Positions 27,703 to 35,989 of a DNA stretch of 64,000 nucleotides are shown here, in pieces. Position numbers and translations under genes: made by a program. The stretch spans positions 1 through 64,000 of the forward strand of contig NZ_SCSK01000008.1 of NCBI RefSeq assembly GCF_004297875.1. Reading direction: 5' to 3'. This stretch comes from Pandoraea sp. GTDB lineage: Bacteria; Pseudomonadota; Gammaproteobacteria; Burkholderiales; Burkholderiaceae. How positions within the stretch are numbered: position 1 is the stretch's first letter; each line of letters begins with the position of its first letter. The notes below the pieces were generated by a model, which did no database searches, had not been told where the DNA came from, and saw only the letters and a program-made list of their open reading frames with translations.

Positions 27703-28191
27703 GCCGGCCTCCTCTTGGCGGACAAGCGTGACGAAAACACCGGCGGCATGCGCGGGGCGGGCTCGCGCTGCGCGCGAACGGATGCACCCGGCCGGTGCCG
27801 TTGGCAACGGTGTGGTTTGCGATAGGGATGCGGCCGCGGCCGCGCGGCTCGCGGGCGGGTTACGCGCGCGGTGCCAGGGATCTACGCCGGCGCTGCGCGC
27901 CGTGGTCCAGGAACGGGAACGGATGACGATTCGCCGCAGGCAGGCTGCCGGCGCGGGCGCGCGTCACGGCACGAGCGGGAAAGGGAACGACTGACACAGT
28001 GAAGCCTCCTGATTTTTTCACTCGACGCTCTATACCGGCTGCGCTGGGCAGCGGCTGGCGCTTTTCGTTATTTCGTTATTGACGGGAAGCGGTGTGGCGA
28101 CGCCCCCAGGGTACTGCGCAAATTTTACCGCGCGCGGGACGAAGCCCGCGGCGGCCAATGGGCGCCACGCAAGTGGCGCCCAGCCAGCGAC
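27703..28191. other. 489-bp gap between permease and xsc; no gene seen
   Basis: This GC-rich stretch has no convincing reading frame. Next to the xsc stop is a perfect 9-bp stem GGGCGCCAC/GTGGCGCCC (28160-28168 with 28173-28181, loop GCAA) that could stabilise the xsc mRNA end or act as a weak terminator; it lacks a T-run. The permease promoter must lie here or xsc transcription reads through; no clear -35/-10 pair was found. Confidence 0.6.
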
Positions 28192-29964
28192 TCAGACGAA
28201 GTCCTTGTACTTGTCCAGCAGGCGCACCGGCATCGACAACGCGTCGCGACGGAACGGGTCGCCCAGTTCGCGCGTGACCATCACTTCGATGATGGTGGTC
28301 TTGCCGTCCTTCTGGGCGGCGCAGGCCGCGGCCAGCGCCGGGCCGACGTCCGACAGCTGATCGATCACCACGCCTTCGGCGCCCATCGAGCGGCCGATCG
28401 CGGCGAAGCTCGGGTTTTCCAGATCGGTACCGACGAAGCGGCGGCTGTAGAAGTCCACCTGGTTCTTCTTCTCCGCGCCCCACTGCTTGTTGTGGAACAC
28501 CACGGCGGTGGTCGGGATGTTCTCGCGCACGCAGGTCAGGATTTCACCGAAGCTCATGCCCCAGGCGCCGTCGCCGACGTAGGCCACGGCCGGACGATGA
28601 GGCGCGGCCACCTTGGCGCCGATGATCGCCGGGAACGCATAGCCGCAGTTGCCGAAGCTCATCGCCGCAAACATCGAGCGGGGCTGCTCGAAACGCAGGT
28701 AGCTGTTGGAAACCGAGCAGATGTTGCCGATGTCGGTCGAGACCATTGCATCCTTCGGCATGGCCTTTTCCAACTCGCGCAACATCTGGCGCGGATGCAT
28801 TTCCTTGGCGTTCTTGATGACGTCCATGCTGTACGGATCGCGCTCGTGCGTCCATTCCGTCAGCTCGGCTTCCCAGGCGGCCTTTTCCTGCTTGATGTCG
28901 TTCAGGCGCTGGTCGCGGTTGGCGTGGCAGGCCAGCGATTGCGACTTCAGGCGCTCGGCCAGGGCCAGCGCGGCCGAGCGGGCATCGCCGCACAGGCCGA
29001 CCGAGATCTTCTTGACCAGGCCCAGCATCTTCGGATCGGCGTCGACCTGAATGATCTTGGCGTTCTTCGGCCAGTAGTCCATGCCGTGCTGCGGCAGCGT
29101 GCCGAACGGTCCGAGCCGGGTACCCAGGGCCAGCACCACGTCGGCCTTGGAGATCAGCTTCATGCCGGCTTTCGAGCCCTGATAGCCGAGCGGGCCGCAC
29201 CACAGGCGGTGGCTGGCCGGGAAGGAATCATTGTGCAGGTAGCTGTTGACCACCGGCGCGTCGAGCAGCTCGGCCAGCGCCACGCAGGCCTCGACGCCGT
29301 TGGACATCACCACGCCGCCGCCGGCCAGAATCACCGGGAACTTGGCGCTGGCCAGCAGCTCGGCCGCTTCGACCAGGGCTTGCGTGCCGCCCGGGCCGTT
29401 TTCGATGCGGATCGGCTCGGGAATTTCGTACTCGTATTCGCCGTAGAAATAATCGCGCGGAATATTGAGCTGGGTCGGCCCCATGTCGAGCATCGCGCGA
29501 TCGAAGCAGCGCCCGGTGATCTCGGCCATGCGGCGCGGATTATTGACGTGCCCCTGGAACTTGGTGATCTTCGAGAAGATCGGCAGTTGTTCGGTTTCCT
29601 GGAAGCCGCCCAGACCCATCGTCATGGTGCCGGATTCCGGTGTGATCATGACCACCGGGCTATGCGCCCAGTAGGCCGCGGCGATCGACGTCACGAAGTT
29701 GGTGATGCCGGGGCCGTTCTGCGCCATGCATACGCCATGGCGGCCGGCCACGCGCGAGAAGCCGTCGGCCATATGGCCGGCGCCTTGTTCGTGCACGGTC
29801 GGAATGTAGCGAATGCCGGCGGCCGGAAAAATGTCCAGCGCATCCATGCAAGCCGAGCCGACGATGCCGAACACATCGGTCACGCCGTTGGCGACCAGCG
29901 TTTCGACAAACGCTTCGGATGGCGTCATTTTGGTTTTGCCCTGTGTGACTTGGCGGTTGGCCAT
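28192..29964 (-). CDS. xsc: Sulfoacetaldehyde acetyltransferase Xsc
   Basis: A 590-residue thiamine diphosphate enzyme that converts sulfoacetaldehyde and phosphate to acetyl phosphate and sulfite, the desulfonation step for all three branches here. The N-terminal Pyr domain begins EAFVETLVANGVTDVFGIVG with the catalytic Glu in PTVHEQGAGHMADG. The ThDP-binding GDGAWGMSFGEILT motif and the FHNKQWGAEKKNQ segment, typical of Xsc rather than acetolactate synthase, lie near residue 470-500. Length is normal for the family. The ATG at 29964 follows TAGGAGAC. It diverges from an IclR regulator and pta. Confidence 0.93.
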   Translation of the reverse strand: MANRQVTQGKTKMTPSEAFVETLVANGVTDVFGIVGSACMDALDIFPAAGIRYIPTVHEQGAGHMADGFSRVAGRHGVCMAQNGPGITNFVTSIAAAYWAHSPVVMITPESGTMTMGLGGFQETEQLPIFSKITKFQGHVNNPRRMAEITGRCFDRAMLDMGPTQLNIPRDYFYGEYEYEIPEPIRIENGPGGTQALVEAAELLASAKFPVILAGGGVVMSNGVEACVALAELLDAPVVNSYLHNDSFPASHRLWCGPLGYQGSKAGMKLISKADVVLALGTRLGPFGTLPQHGMDYWPKNAKIIQVDADPKMLGLVKKISVGLCGDARSAALALAERLKSQSLACHANRDQRLNDIKQEKAAWEAELTEWTHERDPYSMDVIKNAKEMHPRQMLRELEKAMPKDAMVSTDIGNICSVSNSYLRFEQPRSMFAAMSFGNCGYAFPAIIGAKVAAPHRPAVAYVGDGAWGMSFGEILTCVRENIPTTAVVFHNKQWGAEKKNQVDFYSRRFVGTDLENPSFAAIGRSMGAEGVVIDQLSDVGPALAAACAAQKDGKTTIIEVMVTRELGDPFRRDALSMPVRLLDKYKDFV

Positions 29965-30326
29965 GGTATGTCTCCTATTTAGGGGGGGCGGTGGGCGACG
30001 GCGTCAGCCGCCAAAAAATTAATGGAACAAAACGTACTGTTTATTTTTGTACAAAGACACTAAAAAGACAATACCGGTTACAAAAAAATTTTTCGGTACG
30101 ATTCGTTGACAAAATTTTAATCGTGCCGCATATTGAGTCCGTGCATACCGGGAGTTATGAAGCAATGACTGGAGTGCTTGCAGAGGGCCTGCCGACCAAG
30201 CAGGCCAAACCAGCAAAGCAAACGGCGCCAGACCAGGCGTCGCGGGAGGGAGTGCGTGTGCAGCAGGATGCGGCCGACGGCAGCCGGTACAATAAGCCCG
30301 TTTCATTTTTCGGAACGGAAGACGGC
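29965..30326. promoter_or_regulatory. xsc / IclR divergent regulatory region
   Basis: This AT-rich 362-bp gap stands out from its GC-rich surroundings. It contains an inverted repeat GGTACGATT-N15-AATCGTGCC (30095-30103 with 30119-30127, one mismatch), a good candidate IclR operator. A sigma70-like promoter towards the regulator, TTGACA (30106-30111), 17 bp, CATATT (30129-30134), lies within it, so a bound protein would affect that promoter. A further palindromic stretch TTTTTGTACAAAGA (about 30045-30058) lies nearer xsc. The xsc promoter itself could not be assigned with confidence. Confidence 0.65.
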
Positions 30327-31079
30327 ATGAATAAAGCTGATACGCCCACCCTGCGGGCCTTTGCGCTGTTGGAGCACCTCGTCAAGGCCGATCGGCCGTT
30401 GTCGCTGGCCGAGATCGTGCAGGACTTCGAGGCGCCCAAGGCGTCGCTGCACCGCATGCTGGCGGCGCTCGAGGCGGGCGGCCTGGTGATTCGCGAACCC
30501 GGCGGCAAGAATACCTATGCGATCGGGCCGCGCCTGTCGCAGTTGGGCATGAACGTGGTCATGCATACCGGCGGGCGGCGTGTCAGGCATGCCATCCTGA
30601 GCCGGTTGGTGGCCGATCTGGGCGAGACCTGCAATCTCACCATGCTCAACGAGACGGAGGTGCTGTATCTGGATCGCAAAGAGGCCCCGTGGCCGCTGCG
30701 GCTGGATCTGAAGCCCGGCTCGCAAGTGCCCGTGCACTGTTCGGCCAGCGGCAAGCTGCTGCTGGCGATGCTGCCGCGCGAGGAGCGCGGCATGCTGGTG
30801 CGAACCCTGAAGCTCGAACGCTTCACGGCCAACACCATTACCGACGTCGAATTGCTGGAGGCCGAGCTCGATCGCATCGCCTACAAGCAGATCGGGGTCG
30901 ACAACGAAGAATTCGTGGCGGGCATCGCCTGCGTGGCGGCGCCCCTGATTTCGGCCAACGGCACGTGCCTGGCGGCCATCGCGGTACACGCGCCGATCGC
31001 CCGCACGCCGCTGTCGCGGGCCATGGAGTTCGTGCCGCGCCTGCAGGAAGCAGCCCGGGAACTGGCGCAAACATTTTAG
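30327..31079 (+). CDS. IclR-family regulator of the xsc-pta genes
   Basis: A 250-residue regulator with winged helix (about 5-65, LSLAEIVQDFEAPKASLHRMLAALE) and effector domain (GETCNLTML, PVHCSASGKLLLA). I take ATG 30327 (MNKADTPTLRAF) because family similarity starts there. In-frame ATGs further up (30165) would add 54 residues unlike IclR, though the promoter at 30106-30134 leaves room for them. It is divergent from xsc and 59 bp upstream of pta on the same strand, so it may be co-transcribed with pta. The likely effector is sulfoacetaldehyde or a sulfonate (inference). Confidence 0.83.
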   Translation: MNKADTPTLRAFALLEHLVKADRPLSLAEIVQDFEAPKASLHRMLAALEAGGLVIREPGGKNTYAIGPRLSQLGMNVVMHTGGRRVRHAILSRLVADLGETCNLTMLNETEVLYLDRKEAPWPLRLDLKPGSQVPVHCSASGKLLLAMLPREERGMLVRTLKLERFTANTITDVELLEAELDRIAYKQIGVDNEEFVAGIACVAAPLISANGTCLAAIAVHAPIARTPLSRAMEFVPRLQEAARELAQTF

Positions 31080-31138
31080 TCGCGGGAGCTCCTCCCGGCC
31101 GGCCAGGCCAGGGGCGGCGCGCCCGTCCAGGAGGAGAC

Positions 31139-32062
31139 ATGTCGTATACGTACCCCTATTTGAACGGCCTGATCGACCAGGCCGCCGGCTCCAGCATCAC
31201 GATCGCCGTCGTCTATCCTTGCGAAGAGGTATCGCTGCGCGCGGCGATCGGGGCGGGCACGCGCGGGCTGGGCAAGCTGCTGCTGGTCGGGCCGCGTGAG
31301 CGGATGACGCAGGTGGCGGCCGACGGTGGCATCGACCTGAGCGGCGCGACCCTGGTCGACACGCCCGACGACCCGGTCGCCGCGGCCCGGGAGGCTGCGA
31401 CGCTGGTCGCGCAAGGGCAGGCCCAGGCGATCATGAAGGGTAGCCTGCACACCGACGAACTGATGGGGGTGCTGGTCGGCCGCGAGGCGGGCTTGCGCAC
31501 CAGCCGCCGCATCTCGCATGTGTTCCTGTTCGACATGGCCGACATGCCCAAGCCGCTGATGCTGACCGATTGCGTGGTCAATATCGCGCCGGACCTGATG
31601 GTCAAGCGCGATATCGTCCAGAATGCGATCGATCTCGCGCATGTGGTCGGCATCGCCAAGCCGCTGGTCGGCATTCTGTCGGCCACCGAGTCGGTCAATC
31701 CGGCCATTCCGGGCACGCTCGACGCGGCGGCGCTGTGCAAGATGGCCGATCGGGGCCAGATCACCGGCGGCGTGCTGGACGGCCCGCTGGCTTTCGATAA
31801 TGCCATTTCGCTCGAATCGGCCCGCATCAAGAAAATCCATTCGCCGGTGGCCGGCCATCCCGACATCCTGCTGGTGCCCAATCTCGAAACCGGCAACACC
31901 CTTTACAAATCGCTGGTCTACCTGGGCCACGCCGAATGCGCGGGGCTGGTGCTCGGCACCCGGGTGCCGGTGATCCTCACCAGCCGGGCCGATTCGCCGT
32001 TCTCGCGGCTGGCCTCGGTCGCCCTCGGCGTGCTGTTCGCGGCACGCAAGCCGGCCGCCTGA
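31139..32062 (+). CDS. pta: Phosphate acetyltransferase Pta (short form)
   Basis: A 307-residue PTA_PTB family enzyme that turns the acetyl phosphate made by Xsc into acetyl-CoA. It lacks the N-terminal extension of E. coli Pta, as usual for pta genes linked to xsc. Conserved segments are QAIMKGSLHTDELMG, ITGGVLDGPLAFDNAIS and VPNLETGNTLYKSLVYLG. The ATG at 31139 has GGAGGAG five bases upstream; the longer open frame overlaps the IclR gene and is not coding. Confidence 0.92.
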   Translation: MSYTYPYLNGLIDQAAGSSITIAVVYPCEEVSLRAAIGAGTRGLGKLLLVGPRERMTQVAADGGIDLSGATLVDTPDDPVAAAREAATLVAQGQAQAIMKGSLHTDELMGVLVGREAGLRTSRRISHVFLFDMADMPKPLMLTDCVVNIAPDLMVKRDIVQNAIDLAHVVGIAKPLVGILSATESVNPAIPGTLDAAALCKMADRGQITGGVLDGPLAFDNAISLESARIKKIHSPVAGHPDILLVPNLETGNTLYKSLVYLGHAECAGLVLGTRVPVILTSRADSPFSRLASVALGVLFAARKPAA

Positions 32063-32104
32063 ATCCGGCGCGGCGGCCGCGCAACACCACCGGGGTTGGC
32101 CCGG

Positions 32105-32133
32105 TTGCCTATCAGGCCGTCCTCGCATACACT
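32105..32133 (+). promoter_or_regulatory. Probable sigma70 promoter of glyA
   Basis: TTGCCT (32105-32110) and TACACT (32128-32133) are 17 bp apart. Transcription would begin near 32140, about 10 nt before the conserved ZTP riboswitch core, which supports the assignment. Confidence 0.55.
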
Positions 32134-32150
32134 ACTGGCGCCATATCCCC

Positions 32151-32306
32151 CCGCGTGACTGGCGATTACGGCATGCCCGGCATGCCCGAGGTGGACTGAC
32201 CCACCGGGAAGCGCGGGGCGCATTTTTGCCGTTCGCCTGGGCAGCCGTGATGGCGGGGCTGCTCTGTCTATTGCTTGCCACCAATCGTTGGCATGCCTGC
32301 CCCGCC
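32151..32306 (+). ncRNA. ZTP riboswitch (pfl motif) leader of glyA
   Basis: The leader shows the conserved pfl-motif pieces in order. CGTGACTGGCG starts at 32154. A short helix GGTGGACTGACCCACC follows at 32190-32205. Then come CGGGAAGCG and GCCGTTCGCCTGGGCA (32228-32243). ZTP riboswitches sense the purine intermediate ZMP/ZTP, which accumulates under folate limitation, and often precede glyA, folD or purH. Downstream an 8-bp long-range stem GGCGGGGC/GCCCCGCC (32252-32259 with 32299-32306) may be the expression platform; it has no T-run and sits about 35 bp before the glyA ATG. The core aptamer is 32151-32250. Confidence 0.8.
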
Positions 32307-32341
32307 TCATCGGATAACCTGTTCAACCCAACGGAAAAGCC

Positions 32342-33589
32342 ATGTTCGACAAAGCCAAGGACACGATCGCGAATATCGACCCCGAAATCTGGGCGGTCAT
32401 TCAGCAGGAAAATCAGCGCCAGGAAGACCATATCGAGCTGATCGCCTCGGAAAACTACACCAGCCCGGCGGTCATGGCCGCTCAGGGCTCGCAGCTCACC
32501 AACAAATACGCCGAGGGATACCCGGGCAAGCGCTATTACGGCGGCTGCGAATACGTCGACGTGGTCGAGCAACTGGCGATCGACCGCGTCAAGCAGCTGT
32601 TCGGCGCCGAGGCTGCCAACGTGCAGCCGAACTCCGGCTCCCAGGCCAACCAGGGTGTGTTCTTCGCCGCGCTCAAGCCGGGCGACACGATCATGGGCAT
32701 GAGCCTGGCGCATGGCGGTCACCTCACGCACGGCTCGCCGGTCAACATGTCCGGCAAGTGGTTCAACGTGGTCAGCTACGGGCTGAACGAAAAAGAAGAG
32801 ATCGATTACGACGCCGCCGCCAAGCTCGCCGAACAGCACAAACCGAAGCTGATCGTCGCCGGCGCCTCGGCTTACTCGCTGCACATCGATTTCGAGCGCA
32901 TGTCGCAGATCGCCAAATCGATCGGCGCTTACTTCATGGTCGACATGGCGCACTATGCCGGCCTGATCGCCGCCGGCGTCTACCCGAACCCGGTGCCGTT
33001 CGCCGACTTCGTCACCACCACCACGCACAAGAGCCTGCGCGGCCCGCGCGGCGGCGTGATCCTGATGAAGGCCGAGCACGAGAAGATCGTCAACTCGGCG
33101 ATTTTCCCCGGCATTCAGGGCGGCCCGCTGATGCACGTGATCGCCGGCAAGGCCGTGGCCTTCAAGGAAGCGCTGTCGCCCGATTTCAAGGTGTACCAGC
33201 AACAGGTGGTGGACAATGCCCGCGTGCTGGCCGAGACCCTGGTGCAGCGCGGTTTGCGCATCGTCTCCGGGCGCACCGAGTCGCACGTGATGCTGGTCGA
33301 CCTGCGCGCCAAGCAAATCACCGGCAAGGCGGCCGAAGCGGCGCTGGGCGAAGCCCACATGACGGTCAACAAGAACGCCATTCCGAACGATCCGGAAAAG
33401 CCGTTCGTGACCAGCGGCATTCGCCTGGGCTCGCCGGCGATGACCACGCGCGGCTTCGGGCAAGCCGAGACCGTGCAGGTGGGCAACCTGATCGCCGACG
33501 TGCTCGAGAATCCCGCCGATGCGGCGAATATCGAGCGCGTTCGCGGGCAAGTGGCCGATCTGACCAAGCGTTTCCCGGTCTATCGCTGA
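32342..33589 (+). CDS. glyA: Serine hydroxymethyltransferase GlyA
   Basis: A 415-residue PLP enzyme interconverting serine and glycine with tetrahydrofolate, the main source of one-carbon units. Visible motifs are the N-terminal [32 protein letters not shown], the PLP-aspartate region [14 protein letters not shown] and the Schiff-base lysine Lys230 in [14 protein letters not shown]. Length is normal. It is preceded by a ZTP riboswitch and followed 35 bp later by nrdR, a common betaproteobacterial pair. Confidence 0.97.
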   Translation: MFDKAKDTIANIDPEIWAVIQQENQRQEDHIELIASENYTSPAVMAAQGSQLTNKYAEGYPGKRYYGGCEYVDVVEQLAIDRVKQLFGAEAANVQPNSGSQANQGVFFAALKPGDTIMGMSLAHGGHLTHGSPVNMSGKWFNVVSYGLNEKEEIDYDAAAKLAEQHKPKLIVAGASAYSLHIDFERMSQIAKSIGAYFMVDMAHYAGLIAAGVYPNPVPFADFVTTTTHKSLRGPRGGVILMKAEHEKIVNSAIFPGIQGGPLMHVIAGKAVAFKEALSPDFKVYQQQVVDNARVLAETLVQRGLRIVSGRTESHVMLVDLRAKQITGKAAEAALGEAHMTVNKNAIPNDPEKPFVTSGIRLGSPAMTTRGFGQAETVQVGNLIADVLENPADAANIERVRGQVADLTKRFPVYR

Positions 33590-33624
33590 GCGCCTGAGCC
33601 CGCTACCCACCACGGCCCGCCGCG

Positions 33625-34092
33625 ATGCGCTGCCCCTTCTGCCGCCACGATGACACCCAGGTCATCGACTCGCGCGAGGCCGAGGACGGCGCCGCCATCC
33701 GGCGGCGCCGCAAGTGCCCTGCCTGCGACAAGCGCTTCACGACCTACGAACGGGTCGAGCTGGCGCTGCCCTCGGTCGTCAAGAAAGACGGCAGCCGGGC
33801 CGACTACGATCGCGCCAAGGTGCGCGCCAGCATGCAACTGGCAATTCGCAAGCGCCCCGTCAGCGCCGAAGCGCTCGACGCCGCCATCGCCCGCATCGAA
33901 TACAAGCTGCTGGCCGGCGGCGAGCGCGAAGTCGCCAGCCAGCGCATCGGCGAACTGGTGATGCGCGAGCTCAAGCGGCTCGACAAGATCGCCTATATCC
34001 GTTTCGCATCGGTCTACCGCAGTTTCGAAGACGTCGCCGAATTCCGCGACGTGCTCGAAGAGATCGACAGCGAGCGACCCAAGCGGCGCTGA
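33625..34092 (+). CDS. nrdR: Transcriptional repressor NrdR
   Basis: A 155-residue repressor of ribonucleotide reductase genes. The N-terminal zinc ribbon has Cys3, Cys6, Cys31 and Cys34 (MRCPFC and CPAC). Residues about 49-139 form an ATP-cone that senses ATP/dATP. The length and sequence are canonical. It follows glyA by 35 bp and is closed by a terminator at 34126-34150. Confidence 0.96.
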   Translation: MRCPFCRHDDTQVIDSREAEDGAAIRRRRKCPACDKRFTTYERVELALPSVVKKDGSRADYDRAKVRASMQLAIRKRPVSAEALDAAIARIEYKLLAGGEREVASQRIGELVMRELKRLDKIAYIRFASVYRSFEDVAEFRDVLEEIDSERPKRR

Positions 34093-34125
34093 TCCGACGT
34101 CATTTCCGCTGCGTTGCGCAGACCG

Positions 34126-34150
34126 GGCCGAACAGACAGTTCGGCCTTTT
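34126..34150 (+). terminator. Terminator after glyA-nrdR
   Basis: A perfect 8-bp stem GGCCGAAC/GTTCGGCC (34126-34133 with 34139-34146) with a 5-base loop is followed by TTTTCGTTTG. It lies 34 bp after the nrdR stop. Confidence 0.85.
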
Positions 34151-34290
34151 CGTTTGTGCGCTGCTGTGCGCCACGGATCGTACCGCCATACTCTATGGGT
34201 CTTAACCCGCAATCGGAGATTTCTAATGTCCGCCAGGAATTCACCCCGATAGCATGTCGCTCCATTCATCGAATACAAAACATCAACCTC

Positions 34291-35184
34291 ATGAGCGATC
34301 TCGCGACCACGCAATGGGTCATGGTGCTTGCTTTGATCTCCGCCGTGAGCCGGGCCGGATTGAATCTCATCGACCGATATCAGATCGGGCTCAAAAATCT
34401 CTCCATTCTCAACGTCAATTTATGGAATAACCTCATTCCGGCGGCATTGATGACGCTCGCAGGCCTGCTGCTGGGTGCGGGGCGCGAGGTCGCGCATTGC
34501 CTGCTGGATTGGCGCACCGTGGCCTTTGCCGCCCTGGTGCAATTGACTGCCTATGCATTCTCGTATGGGTTTCGACACCTGAACGTCAACCAGGTCACGG
34601 TCGTTGGCAAGTTCTCCGATTTGCTCATCCCCATCGGGATATTTTGGACGACATACGACTGGCAGTGGAAAACCTATGGCTTTGCGGTTGCCACGACAGT
34701 GGTGAGCTTGCCGATTTTCCTTGCGGCGGATTCGCGCCACCGCCGTTCCGGGCTTTTGACCGCCGGCGCTTTCATAACCGGTGCGCTGGTGCTGCAGGCG
34801 AGCCTCTCGCCGCTCCTGGTGCCGTCTTTCTCCGCTTCGCACCTGCGGCTCGCCGTGGTTTTCACGACCGCGGTCATCATCTGGCGGGCGGCCTTGAGCT
34901 GCATCCCCTTGTGGCGTCGGTTGATGCAGCGGCAGTCGCACGTTTTCAGACCGCCGCTGAGCGCCATGCTGATGCTCAGAAGCGGGCTCACGGTCGTCAC
35001 GCAAATGACCTTCATCGGCGCCGTCGGCAGCGCCGTCTCGGCGGTTGCCTGGCCCATCTTGAACTCGACGGGATGCCTCGCCATGCTGCTTTCGAGCCTG
35101 CTGCTCAAGGACCACGTCACGGGCAAAGAGAAGTGGGTGGTCGCCGCCATTGGCGGGTTGACGGCGCTGCGCTTCTTTGCCTGA
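34291..35184 (+). CDS. DMT/EamA-like membrane transporter
   Basis: A 297-residue membrane protein with about ten hydrophobic segments and the two-repeat layout of the drug/metabolite transporter superfamily (a C-terminal half pattern of the type SAVAWPILNSTGCLAMLLSSLLLKDHV is split across 254-278). The ATG at 34291 starts the membrane domain; the open frame runs upstream through the nrdR terminator and is ignored. No good Shine-Dalgarno is visible, and base composition in and before the gene is less GC-rich than around it, which hints at later acquisition. The substrate is unknown. Confidence 0.72.
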   Translation: MSDLATTQWVMVLALISAVSRAGLNLIDRYQIGLKNLSILNVNLWNNLIPAALMTLAGLLLGAGREVAHCLLDWRTVAFAALVQLTAYAFSYGFRHLNVNQVTVVGKFSDLLIPIGIFWTTYDWQWKTYGFAVATTVVSLPIFLAADSRHRRSGLLTAGAFITGALVLQASLSPLLVPSFSASHLRLAVVFTTAVIIWRAALSCIPLWRRLMQRQSHVFRPPLSAMLMLRSGLTVVTQMTFIGAVGSAVSAVAWPILNSTGCLAMLLSSLLLKDHVTGKEKWVVAAIGGLTALRFFA

Positions 35185-35212
35185 GCGGCGAGCGCCGAGC
35201 CGCCGGTGCGTC

Positions 35213-35950
35213 TTACCGTGCCGCCGCACTCACCAACACCGGATCGCTGCGATACCAATGCGGGAAAAGCTGTTTCAGGTTGGCGATTTTTGGCAGATCG
35301 TTATAGGCGATGTACGGGTTGTCGGGATGCAGCGTCAAAAAGTTTTGGTGATAGCCCTCGGCCGGGTAAAAGCCCTTGAAGGTTTCCACCCGCGTGACGA
35401 TCGGCGCGGGGAATACGTGCGCGGCGTCGAGCTGGGCGATATACGCCTGCGCCACGCTGCGCTGCATCGCATTTTGCGGAAAGATCGCCGAGCGGTATTG
35501 GGTACCGTGATCGGGCCCCTGGTAGTTGAGCTCGGTCGGGTTCTGCACCACCGAGAAATAGATCTGCAGCAGGCGCCCATAGGTGATCTTGGCCGGATCG
35601 TAGGTGATGCGCACCGATTCGGCGTGGCCGGTGTCGCCGCCGCTGACCGTCTCGTACTGGGCCGTGCTGGCCGCGCCGCCCGAGTAGCCCGACACCGCCT
35701 GCGTGACGCCGCGCACGTGCTGGAAGACCCCTTGCACGCCCCAGAAGCAGCCGCCGGCGAGCACGGCTGTCTCGCTACGCACGGAGCCGACGGTTTCATC
35801 CTTGGCCGGGGCCGGAATGGTGACCGCATTCTCGGCCGACTGTACCGACCCTTGCCATGCCAGCAGGCCAGCCAGCACGACGGCGGCGCCGGCCATTTTC
35901 AACAGCATCGGCCGAGTCCAGCGCGTGCGGCGACGGATTGAAGTATTCAT
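35213..35950 (-). CDS. msrA: Exported peptide-methionine (S)-S-oxide reductase MsrA
   Basis: A 245-residue MsrA with an N-terminal membrane anchor or signal (residues about 16-40, after an Arg-rich start), which places the enzyme outside the cytoplasm. The catalytic motif is GGCFWG (Cys at about 69), followed by the usual PTELNYQGPDHGTQYRSAIF and the C-terminal NPYIAYNDLPKIANLKQLFP. It is the third gene of msrB-dipZ-msrA, 39 bp after dipZ. Methionine-S-sulfoxides in envelope proteins are the likely substrate. Confidence 0.9.
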   Translation of the reverse strand: MNTSIRRRTRWTRPMLLKMAGAAVVLAGLLAWQGSVQSAENAVTIPAPAKDETVGSVRSETAVLAGGCFWGVQGVFQHVRGVTQAVSGYSGGAASTAQYETVSGGDTGHAESVRITYDPAKITYGRLLQIYFSVVQNPTELNYQGPDHGTQYRSAIFPQNAMQRSVAQAYIAQLDAAHVFPAPIVTRVETFKGFYPAEGYHQNFLTLHPDNPYIAYNDLPKIANLKQLFPHWYRSDPVLVSAAAR

Positions 35951-35989
35951 GATGTGATTCCTCGATACATGCTTGAGTGGCGTAACAAG

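Noticed and set aside
28160..28181. Hairpin after xsc as an intrinsic terminator
   Set aside because: The stem is perfect but no T-run follows on the minus strand.
29991..30326. N-terminal extension of the xsc-linked IclR protein
   Set aside because: The extra codons are AT-rich, overlap the promoter and inverted repeat and have no IclR similarity; the start at 30327 gives a normal-length protein.
32151..32250. glyA leader as a glycine riboswitch
   Set aside because: The sequence lacks the glycine aptamer core and instead matches the pfl/ZTP motif.
32132..33613. 493-codon minus-strand open frame
   Set aside because: It is antisense to canonical glyA and its riboswitch leader.
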